DNA from: Bacillota bacterium
GTDB lineage: Bacteria; Bacillota; DTU030
Direction: 5' to 3'
DNA length: 8,023 bases
NCBI GenBank assembly: GCA_012841005.1
Contig: DUVO01000304.1
Span: 1-8,023 of the forward strand
A program made the position numbers and the translations under genes. The notes beneath the pieces are model-generated. The model was not told the origin of the DNA. It did no database searches and was given only the letters and a program-made list of their open reading frames with translations. Shown here in pieces: positions 1 through 5,501 of this stretch (within the stretch, counting starts at the first letter, position 1; each line of letters opens with the position of its first letter).

Positions 1-1385
1 AGGTCACAAGGTTTTTCCAGCCCTTCAGGGAGATTATTATAGCCGTAATGATGACAGACCGGAGCCATGTAATCCGGATCCCTGGGGACAATGGTACCTG
101 CCCCTACACCACCCGCTGCGGAGCGGGCAATACCATCACCCTGCCGCTGGGGATAATAGCCGGAATCCACAAAGAACCCTGCTTCTACCGCCTGGTAGTA
201 ACCACCGCTGGCGATTATCTCCTCTAGAAAGAGAATCGCCCGTTCCTTTAACTCCCGCACCTTTTCCCCCAGGGGCCCGTGGCGCTTGATCTCCACCATT
301 TCCTTGATTCCATCGAGTCCCACCAGGGCCTGCTTGGCGGTATCCACTCCCCCGATGCTGTTATAGTGCCAGGGGACATTCCGCCCTTCGTCAGGCGTGA
401 TGGTGCTTTGGATATCGGCAGAGGTTAGGCGGGAAATCAATACATTTAAGGTATGGGTAACTGTTGCTTCCCTGGTATCTGATTCAATGTAACGGGTGTT
501 CATTTGGGTCCTGAACTTAAAGTCACGGAAAAACTCCCGCAGGGCTACGGCATAGGGAAGGTCCAATCTCAGGCAGGGGGCAGGGGGCGCCGTCGGGGGT
601 ACCGTTGAGAGGGCAATCTGCTCTGCCGGCATTCCCACCTTGAGGGAAAACATGCAGTTGATGGCATGCTGAACCATCAGTTCTGGCATTACTTTCCAGG
701 CTTCCCTGGCAGTAGCATTGGCGTTGTGGGCACCGTCTATCTGTAGTATACCGGCGGCTGCCATAATTTTTTTTGCTACTGCTGCGTCGACAAAGGAGCG
801 AAACATGTTGACATTCCGGTAGAGAATATTGTACTGGGGGTCTTGGTGTGCCCCGTTGACACCCTCCTCGGCGAAGAGGACGGCCATTTCCGGGCCAGCG
901 ACACCGCTGACGTAGGAATGGAGGTTTATGGGCCGGCCTACTTCCTCCTCGATCAGATCCAGGGCCCGCCTGGTGGCCCGCAGCTGTTTCCGGGTGATGG
1001 GGACACCGCCGACACCCTCGGGGGTACCTTCAATCAGGCCATCGAAGTGGCTTTGGCCTGCGGTTCTGATAACCATGATGTGATCGGCACCATGCCAGGC
1101 CGCCATCCGCATCCGCCGGATATCATCTTCAAACCTTCCGGAAGCTATCTCGCTGGTAATGGTACAGTCTGGCTGTGGGTCAATTGAACCAAAATACCGG
1201 GCGGCAGGCAGGGGGATACTTTGGTCCAAAGGGGGGGAAGCTTCCTTGTAGGTAAAGGATCCTGCCTGGAGTTCCGCCTGGGCTTTATCCTGGCGCCAGG
1301 TCCAGCCCCGTCGCCGGGGTTGGTATTGGTCCAGATCTTTTAAAATTTCTTCCACCTTCAGTTTTGCATCTGAGGGGTTCTTCAT
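1..1385 (-). CDS. oraE: D-ornithine 4,5-aminomutase large (E/beta) subunit, N-terminal 461 residues; truncated by window edge
   Basis: With OraS, this subunit forms the adenosylcobalamin- and PLP-dependent mutase that moves the terminal amino group of D-ornithine to C4, giving 2,4-diaminopentanoate in clostridial ornithine fermentation. I translated the minus strand by hand from an ATG at 1385. The frame stays open to the window edge for 461 codons, and the family is roughly 730-800 residues. The visible part is the PLP-binding TIM-barrel region, with recognisable stretches such as DGAHNANATAREAW (about 217-230) and TPDEGRNVPWHYNSIGG (about 330-346). Glu333 in the latter probably corresponds to the catalytic glutamate known near position 338 in the Clostridium sticklandii enzyme. 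The C-terminal B12-binding Rossmann domain, with the DxHxxG motif and Schiff-base lysine, lies outside the window. The start overlaps the oraS stop as ATGA, and AGGAGGTG (1393-1400) sits 7 nt upstream, implying translational coupling. The assignment rests mainly on the adjacent oraS and ord plus remembered family sequence. Confidence 0.9.
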   Translation of the reverse strand, partial: MKNPSDAKLKVEEILKDLDQYQPRRRGWTWRQDKAQAELQAGSFTYKEASPPLDQSIPLPAARYFGSIDPQPDCTITSEIASGRFEDDIRRMRMAAWHGADHIMVIRTAGQSHFDGLIEGTPEGVGGVPITRKQLRATRRALDLIEEEVGRPINLHSYVSGVAGPEMAVLFAEEGVNGAHQDPQYNILYRNVNMFRSFVDAAVAKKIMAAAGILQIDGAHNANATAREAWKVMPELMVQHAINCMFSLKVGMPAEQIALSTVPPTAPPAPCLRLDLPYAVALREFFRDFKFRTQMNTRYIESDTREATVTHTLNVLISRLTSADIQSTITPDEGRNVPWHYNSIGGVDTAKQALVGLDGIKEMVEIKRHGPLGEKVRELKERAILFLEEIIASGGYYQAVEAGFFVDSGYYPQRQGDGIARSAAGGVGAGTIVPRDPDYMAPVCHHYGYNNLPEGLEKPCD

Positions 1386-1774
1386 CGGGAAGCACCTCCT
1401 TGGAAAAAAGCCGTTATCCTATCCCATCCGTTGCCGGTAAGGAGCTGGAGCCCGGCCTCCCTTATGGTAATTCCTTCCATCTGGGCCAGCCGCCAAACGA
1501 CATGCCCTGCTCCTTTACCCAGTAGCCCGCGTTTAAGACAACCCTCTACTATTTCCCTGGCTTCAATGCTGCTGAACCCCATGCGCAGCAAAACTGATCT
1601 CTCAATGGAGGGACTGGTGTGGGTCCGGGCCAATATTGCCATGGGTTCAACTACTTGTTCTGCCAACTGCCAGAACCTCTGGTAGAGTTCATCTTCGGAC
1701 AGATGGGCCAAATGCCCACGCCTTTTACGAAAATCATCGTCCCTCTGCACCACTTTTTCCCCTTTTGTCGGCAT
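1382..1774 (-). CDS. oraS: D-ornithine 4,5-aminomutase small (S/alpha) subunit
   Basis: This is the small subunit of the adenosylcobalamin/PLP-dependent D-ornithine aminomutase, required with OraE for activity. The product is 130 residues, close to the roughly 121 residues of the C. sticklandii subunit. Stretches that match my memory of the family include DDFRKRRGHLAHLSEDEL (about 13-30), the central SPSIERSVLLRMGFSS (about 54-69), and GLLGKGAGHVVW (about 83-94). The extra length is at the N-terminus. The ATG at 1774 is preceded by a G-rich Shine-Dalgarno (GGGGGT, about 8 nt away) placed just after the ord stop, leaving a 14-nt gap to ord. The 3' end overlaps the oraE start by 4 nt (ATGA), a typical arrangement for obligate subunits made in equal amounts. 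No catalytic residues are expected here; the subunit is structural or accessory. Confidence 0.93.
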   Translation of the reverse strand: MPTKGEKVVQRDDDFRKRRGHLAHLSEDELYQRFWQLAEQVVEPMAILARTHTSPSIERSVLLRMGFSSIEAREIVEGCLKRGLLGKGAGHVVWRLAQMEGITIREAGLQLLTGNGWDRITAFFQGGASR

Positions 1775-1788
1775 TACCTATTACCCCC

Positions 1789-2841
1789 TTATGCAAAATA
1801 TTTTGCAGCTGACCCTAGGTAGGCGGCCGGGACGGGAAGATCCTTCATGGTAACTAATCCCGGCGGGGCCTGGATAACCTGTGGGATCATATTGACAGCG
1901 ATGGCGATGGTACCTATCCCGCCGGGTAGTTCGGGACGGATTTGGAGCTTAATGGTCGGTTCTCCTTCAATGGTAATGTAATCCCCTGTGGCAATATCCT
2001 CCTTTTCCGGTTGGATCTGCTGGGGGTGTTCAAGGGTAATGAGGGCTTTGCCATCTTTGAGGCCATAACCGGTGTGTTTGCAGCCGGCAACCATGCCGGG
2101 CGCGACTTTAACATGGGCTGTTTCCCGGTGGGTTTTGGAGATAATGGGTTCCCGCTCTTCTTTTATTTCATCCAACTCCCAACCCAGGGCGGCGGCAAGG
2201 AGGGATATGGATTGCCGGAAGCCAATGTGTCCGACTATGCTGCCCGCTTTCAACCCGGCAGCGAATTCCGCCGGGGTAGTACCTACACCCTGTGTACGCA
2301 TTACCGTCGGGCCGAAGGGTGAGAGGTCGTTTACCCTTCTGGCCTTGATGGCCTGGATATCGAAACAGACACCGGACAGGGCGATGATCAATGTGTCGAG
2401 GACAAAGCCGGGATTAATGCCCGTACCAAGGACTGTAACCCCGTGCTTCCGGGCCAGGGCATCAATTTCTGTCGACTCTTCCGGGGCGTCAACCCAGGGA
2501 TAGGCCATCTCTTCCGCTATGGTGATAACGTTTTTCCCCCTGGTGATGGCTGCCTTGATCTGGGGTGCGACATCCTTAACAAAGGAGGAGGTAGCCAGAA
2601 GAACCACATCGGCGTCGGTACCGCCGAGGACGGCCTGGTAATCATCAAGGGCGATGATGTCCAGGGGTTTTTCCAAGCCTAAGAGTGTCCCCAGGTCCTT
2701 GCCCACCTTGTGGGGAGTTGATACAATAGCTCCAACTGGTTCCAGACCGGGGCGGTTGAGGACCAGTTTGGCCATTCCCTGGCCCATGGCCCCCAGCCCC
2801 CAATGGATAACTTTAACCGCCTCTTGCAAATGTTTTTTCAA
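1789..2841 (-). CDS. ord: 2,4-diaminopentanoate dehydrogenase
   Basis: This enzyme performs the NAD(P)-dependent oxidative deamination of 2,4-diaminopentanoate, the product of D-ornithine aminomutase, to 2-amino-4-oxopentanoate, which is then cleaved by the OrtAB thiolase. The predicted 350-residue protein fits the family length (about 340-350). It begins with a Rossmann nucleotide-binding motif GLGAMGQG (residues 15-22) in the dihydrodipicolinate-reductase-like N-terminal domain, followed by a DADVVLLATSS strand and an ITIAEEMAYPW stretch typical of the family. I chose a TTG start at 2841. It has AGGAGGG 6 nt upstream, and the sigma-54 promoter at 2881-2895 predicts transcription starting near 2870, so the longer frame back to an ATG at 2934 lies across or upstream of the promoter. 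The gene leads the operon ord-oraS-oraE. The last codons (AAKYFA) are written in a perfect palindrome (1792-1807), listed separately as a possible enhancer. Confidence 0.9.
   Translation of the reverse strand: MKKHLQEAVKVIHWGLGAMGQGMAKLVLNRPGLEPVGAIVSTPHKVGKDLGTLLGLEKPLDIIALDDYQAVLGGTDADVVLLATSSFVKDVAPQIKAAITRGKNVITIAEEMAYPWVDAPEESTEIDALARKHGVTVLGTGINPGFVLDTLIIALSGVCFDIQAIKARRVNDLSPFGPTVMRTQGVGTTPAEFAAGLKAGSIVGHIGFRQSISLLAAALGWELDEIKEEREPIISKTHRETAHVKVAPGMVAGCKHTGYGLKDGKALITLEHPQQIQPEKEDIATGDYITIEGEPTIKLQIRPELPGGIGTIAIAVNMIPQVIQAPPGLVTMKDLPVPAAYLGSAAKYFA
1792..1807. promoter_or_regulatory. Perfect 16-bp palindrome at the 3' end of ord; candidate downstream enhancer site
   Basis: TGCAAAATATTTTGCA is a perfect palindrome. 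Its core GCAAAATATTTTGC differs by a single base from each of the two 14-bp sites upstream of the sigma-54 promoter. It covers the last four codons of ord and ends just before the TAA. It is about 1,070 bp downstream of the predicted ord transcription start and just ahead of oraS. Sharing a rare AT-rich palindrome with the upstream enhancer suggests that the same activator binds here. I see no -24/-12 promoter next to it, so its target would have to be the ord promoter or one outside the window. Confidence 0.55.
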
Positions 2842-2847
2842 AATAAT

Positions 2848-2854
2848 CCCTCCT
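2848..2854 (-). promoter_or_regulatory. Ribosome binding site that fixes the TTG start of ord
   Basis: On the minus strand AGGAGGG lies 6 nt before TTG at 2841. It is the only strong Shine-Dalgarno at the 5' end of this frame, and it sits in the short leader (about 29 nt) predicted from the sigma-54 promoter. Confidence 0.8.
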
Positions 2855-2880
2855 ACTGCTATTCTATCTATTATCCTATA

Positions 2881-2895
2881 GCAACTTTCGTGCCA
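2881..2895 (-). promoter_or_regulatory. Sigma-54 (RpoN/SigL) -24/-12 promoter of the ord-oraS-oraE operon
   Basis: On the minus strand the sequence is TGGCACGAAAGTTGC, a full match to the consensus TGGCAC-N5-TTGC with the GG and GC elements correctly spaced. Counting from the -12 GC places transcription start near 2870, about 29 nt before the TTG start of ord. Dependence on an activator is expected for such a promoter, and a sigma-54 activator gene lies just upstream on the same strand. Confidence 0.92.
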
Positions 2896-2919
2896 CACTA
2901 GAACTGGCGGTAGGACCAG

Positions 2920-2932
2920 GAGCCGATGGCTC
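2920..2932. repeat. Short inverted repeat between enhancer and sigma-54 promoter
   Basis: GAGCC-GAT-GGCTC gives a 5-bp perfect stem with a 3-nt loop, centred about 56 bp upstream of the predicted start, between the enhancer pair and the -24 element. It could be a binding site for an accessory protein or chance; there is no second copy in the window. Confidence 0.25.
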
Positions 2933-2985
2933 ATTTGGGCTGAGGTGCAATTCTTTTCCCCATACCGTTAGGGGTGATGAAAGGA

Positions 2986-3030
2986 AAGGGCAATATATTT
3001 TGCGTTTCCACTGCAAAATATATTGCCCTT
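2986..3030. promoter_or_regulatory. Paired near-palindromic sites in an 18-bp inverted repeat: probable enhancer (UAS) for the sigma-54 activator
   Basis: The arms 2986-3003 (AAGGGCAATATATTTTGC) and 3013-3030 are perfect reverse complements separated by 9 nt. Each arm contains a 14-bp near-palindrome: GCAATATATTTTGC at 2990-3003 and its mirror GCAAAATATATTGC at 3013-3026, with centres 23 bp apart. Measured from the predicted start near 2870, the centres fall at about -126 and -149, the usual range for upstream activating sequences of NtrC/NifA/RocR-type proteins. The structure also lies 29 nt past the stop codon of the regulator gene, so in RNA it would fold into an 18-bp hairpin. The U-tract after it is poor (mixed C and T), so terminator function is possible but secondary. 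Confidence 0.75.
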
Positions 3031-3041
3031 ACATCTGTAAG
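3028..3041. repeat. Small inverted repeat beside the enhancer pair
   Basis: CTTAC-ATCT-GTAAG forms a 5-bp stem with a 4-nt loop, overlapping the outer edge of the large inverted repeat by 3 nt. It lies between that repeat and the regulator stop codon. It may add to RNA folding at the 3' end of the regulator transcript. No specific role can be assigned. Confidence 0.35.
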
Positions 3042-3058
3042 ATCCTACACCCGTGCCG

Positions 3059-4465
3059 TTATTCCAGCTGAAGATTATACTTTTTTATTTTATACTGGAG
3101 GGCTTGCCTTTTTATCCCCAGGCGTTGAGCGGCTTGGGAAATGTTGTTTCCCGTTGCGGTCAAGGCGGTCTGGATCATTTCCTTTTCAACCCGGGAGATC
3201 ATTGCCGGTAATGTTTCTTCCTGCCGGGGTGCAGTTTCGCCAACGTTTTGCTGCAATGTTGACGGTAAGTGGGAGATGTTAAGTTCTTCCTCTTCCCCAA
3301 TAATATTTAGCGCTCCTTCAATGGCATGTTCCAGCTGGCGGACATTTCCCGGCCACTGGTAATTCCAGAACATTTGCCAAACAGCAGGGGCCACCCGTTT
3401 CACATTCCGGCCTAAGTGTTTGTTGTATTTGGCCAGGAAAGCGGACACCAGTAAAGGAATATCTTCCTTGCGCTCCCGCAAGGGAGGAAGCCGCATGGAT
3501 ACCACGTTCAGACGGTAATACAGATCTTCCCGCAGTGCCCCATCGGCTATAGCCTGTTGGGGATCTACACTGAGGGTGGCAATAATCCTTGTGTTGATGC
3601 CAGTTTCCTTATGTCCACCCAGACGTCGTACCCTTTTCTCCTGCAGAACCCGGAGGAGTTTAGCCTGCATTTCCCAGCTCAGGGTGTTTATCTCATCCAG
3701 GAGCAAGGTTCCCCCGCTAGCTTGTTCGAAAAGGCCGGCACGATCGACGGCACCGGTAAATGCTCCCCGGGTTGTCCCGAATAGGATGCCTTCTAAGAGG
3801 CTTTTCGGCAATGCCGCACAGTTCTGGGCAATAAAAGGCTCCTTTTTCCGGGGGCTGGCATTGTGGATGCTCTGGGCAACCAGTTCCTTGCCCGTGCCTG
3901 TTTCGCCGTAGAGGAGTATGGTCGAGTCGGTCTGTGCTGCCTTTGCCGCCATCTGTAATACTGCCTGCATGAGGGGACTTTTCCCAACGATATCATGAAA
4001 GGTATAGATTGCAGGAGAGGTTTGGCGGCCATTATGCTTTGACTGCCAGAGTCGCTGCTGCAGGGCTACAACCCTTTCGGCAAGATTCCGGATCTTGGTT
4101 ATATCTCGGGCCATTTCCAGGGCTCCTACAAATTTTCCCTTTACATACAGGGGAATGGTGGTATTGATGGCGGTAATTCTATCCCCCCTGATGTTCATAT
4201 AGGTTTGTTCCTGTTCCCGGATTGGTTCCCTTCTGGCTAAAACCTGCAGTAGGGTACTGGAGTCGTGGTTGAGATCGGGAAAGACCTCCAGGAGGGGTCT
4301 CCCCAATACCTGCTCCTGGTCAAGACCTTCCTGATAGGCCATCGCTTTATTGTAAATAAGTGTACATCCCTTTTGGTCCACGACATGAATTCCTACATCT
4401 ACTTCATTTACTGCCTGTTCCAGAATGGCTACAAGAAGGTCCCGGTCCTGCTCCCGAGCCTGCAT
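3059..4465 (-). CDS. Sigma-54-dependent transcriptional activator, PAS-AAA+-Fis HTH (RocR-like), likely regulator of the ornithine operon
   Basis: This 468-residue enhancer-binding protein remodels sigma-54 RNA polymerase using ATP. Domains in order: a PAS sensor at about 12-125, the AAA+ sigma-54 interaction domain at about 155-385, and a C-terminal Fis-type helix-turn-helix at about 425-466. Visible motifs are Walker A GETGTGKE (187-194), the sigma-54-contacting GAFTGA loop (234-239), Walker B GTLLLDEI (252-259), REDLYYRLNV (312-321) and WPGNVRQLEH (371-380). There is no response-regulator receiver domain, so a small ligand bound by the PAS domain, rather than a histidine kinase, probably controls it. 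The ATG at 4465 has AGGGGAGG about 9 nt upstream. It is encoded just upstream of, and on the same strand as, a perfect sigma-54 promoter and paired palindromes, so it very probably activates ord-oraS-oraE. This architecture matches B. subtilis RocR, which responds to ornithine/citrulline; ornithine as the ligand here is inference. Confidence 0.93.
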   Translation of the reverse strand: MQAREQDRDLLVAILEQAVNEVDVGIHVVDQKGCTLIYNKAMAYQEGLDQEQVLGRPLLEVFPDLNHDSSTLLQVLARREPIREQEQTYMNIRGDRITAINTTIPLYVKGKFVGALEMARDITKIRNLAERVVALQQRLWQSKHNGRQTSPAIYTFHDIVGKSPLMQAVLQMAAKAAQTDSTILLYGETGTGKELVAQSIHNASPRKKEPFIAQNCAALPKSLLEGILFGTTRGAFTGAVDRAGLFEQASGGTLLLDEINTLSWEMQAKLLRVLQEKRVRRLGGHKETGINTRIIATLSVDPQQAIADGALREDLYYRLNVVSMRLPPLRERKEDIPLLVSAFLAKYNKHLGRNVKRVAPAVWQMFWNYQWPGNVRQLEHAIEGALNIIGEEEELNISHLPSTLQQNVGETAPRQEETLPAMISRVEKEMIQTALTATGNNISQAAQRLGIKRQALQYKIKKYNLQLE

Positions 4466-4717
4466 ATTGTCCGGCCTCCCCTGAGTAATAAATATGTTAC
4501 AGGAGTAAATTCTCCATTGCTGCAGTTATTCCTGGCCGGGGTTCACCCCCTGGAGAAAGTTATTAAAAGAATAGTTTTTTTGCCATTTATACCGGTTTAA
4601 TAGCGAAAAAAATCCCCCGGGAAAGAGGATTTTTTCTGCCGCTGTAGAACTTAATTAATATCCACAGAACGGAATACCCTTCCACCACGTAGAAATTTAA
4701 CCGAGGGGGTTTGCCCA
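4466..4717. other. Divergent intergenic region between the sigma-54 activator and the IclR regulator
   Basis: These 252 bp separate two divergently transcribed regulators and must hold both promoters. I see a TATAAA on the minus strand (plus-strand TTTATA, 4586-4591) and an AT-rich TTAATTAATAT (4651-4661) on the plus strand that could be -10 elements, but neither has a good -35 at 17 bp. Small inverted repeats are GGGGT-TC-ACCCC and the imperfect GGAGTAAATTCTCC, both between the activator start and 4560; either could be an operator. No copy of the enhancer palindrome and no small ORF with a good ribosome binding site was seen. Confidence 0.5.
4607..4635. repeat. A-tract/T-tract inverted repeat, possible terminator-like hairpin
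   Basis: AAAAAATCC (4607-4615) pairs with GGATTTTTT (4627-4635) around an 11-nt loop. In either direction the stem ends in a T run, so it resembles a weak bidirectional terminator. Its place between two divergent genes, upstream of both, makes a normal terminator role odd. It could instead be an attenuator or curved-DNA element in the regulatory region. Confidence 0.35.
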
Positions 4718-5473
4718 ATGCAATTCATGAATAAGCTGATCCTGATTCTTGACACCCTCAACAGGGAGGGCAATGTCGGGGTGGTAGAATTAAGCCGCAA
4801 AACAGATATGCCGACTACTACAGTTTACCGGATCCTAACGGAATTGACTCAACATGGTCTGGTGGAAAGGGATCCAGAAACCAAGAAGTATTCCCTGGGC
4901 TGGAAACTTGTAGAGTTGAGTGCCGGTGTGCTGGAGCGGGAACGGGAGTTTTATTACCGGCCGGTATTTGAGCCCCTCCTCCGTTCCCTGGCGGAACAGT
5001 TCAAGGATACGGTGTACTTGACTATACTTAAGAATAAGACGGCCGTCTGTATTGCCAAGTTCGAAGGGGACCACAACCTGCGCTACTATGTCCAGGTGGG
5101 CAAGGAACTACCCTTTCACTGTTCAGCTTCGGCCAAGGTCCTGCTGGCTTACCTGCCGGAGGAGGAGCAGCAGGAGATCATTGCTGTTCATGGCTTTACC
5201 CAGTATACTCCCAGTACCATCAACAGTAAAGAGAGTCTGCTGGAACACCTGACCCAGGTCCGGGCAAGGGGCTATGCCATTTGTGACAATGAGCTGGAAA
5301 TAGGGGCCCAGGCTTTGGCCGTTCCTGTACTGGATACTGTGGGACAGGTCTTTGCTAGTATTGCCATTGTGGGTCCCAGGGAGAGGATTTCTGATTTGTC
5401 CGGGTCGATACTTCCAGCCCTCCAAAGGGTGGCCCGGGAAGTATCTTCACATATCCGGTTGGGCGGTAAGTAA
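4718..5473 (+). CDS. IclR-family transcriptional regulator
   Basis: The 251-residue product has the IclR layout. An N-terminal winged helix-turn-helix covers about 3-62 (recognition helix region KTDMPTTTVYRILTELTQHGLV), and the C-terminal effector-binding domain about 75-248. That domain contains the family-typical HCSASAKVLLAYLPEEE segment (about 132-146), the GYAICDNELEIGAQALAVPV segment (about 184-203), and an FASIAIVGP strand near the end. IclR proteins bind DNA as dimers and sense small organic acids or similar metabolites; the ligand cannot be read from the sequence. The ATG at 4718 follows GAGGGGG with 8-nt spacing. It is the first gene of the rightward cluster, ending 28 nt before the aminotransferase, so it probably controls that cluster and perhaps itself. 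It is also divergent to the sigma-54 activator, which leaves cross-control of ornithine catabolism as a less likely option. Confidence 0.92.
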   Translation: MQFMNKLILILDTLNREGNVGVVELSRKTDMPTTTVYRILTELTQHGLVERDPETKKYSLGWKLVELSAGVLEREREFYYRPVFEPLLRSLAEQFKDTVYLTILKNKTAVCIAKFEGDHNLRYYVQVGKELPFHCSASAKVLLAYLPEEEQQEIIAVHGFTQYTPSTINSKESLLEHLTQVRARGYAICDNELEIGAQALAVPVLDTVGQVFASIAIVGPRERISDLSGSILPALQRVAREVSSHIRLGGK

Positions 5474-5485
5474 TACAAATTATGT

Positions 5486-5493
5486 GAGGGAGG
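5486..5493 (+). promoter_or_regulatory. Ribosome binding site that fixes the GTG start of the aminotransferase
   Basis: GAGGGAGG lies 8 nt before GTG at 5502. The frame is open further upstream through the 3' part of the IclR gene, but that extension has no homology to aminotransferases and no better site. Confidence 0.8.
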
Positions 5494-5501
5494 TTTTTGC
5501 C

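Noticed and set aside
843..1187. A 114-codon open frame on the plus strand
   Set aside because: It lies antisense within oraE, whose translation is continuous and family-like across the region.
2986..3030. The inverted repeat as a mobile-element end or CRISPR-like repeat
   Set aside because: There is no transposase, no target-site duplication and no regular array. The only other copy of the motif is the single palindrome at 1792-1807, and the position relative to the sigma-54 promoter explains it better as a regulatory site.
2974..3282. A 102-codon plus-strand frame starting beside the enhancer repeat
   Set aside because: Most of it is antisense to the HTH-encoding end of the activator gene. 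Its start falls inside the enhancer/promoter region and the product resembles nothing.
5352..5501. N-terminal extension of the aminotransferase frame into the IclR gene
   Set aside because: The extension is a different frame of IclR coding sequence. The GTG at 5502 has a strong Shine-Dalgarno and gives the normal family length.
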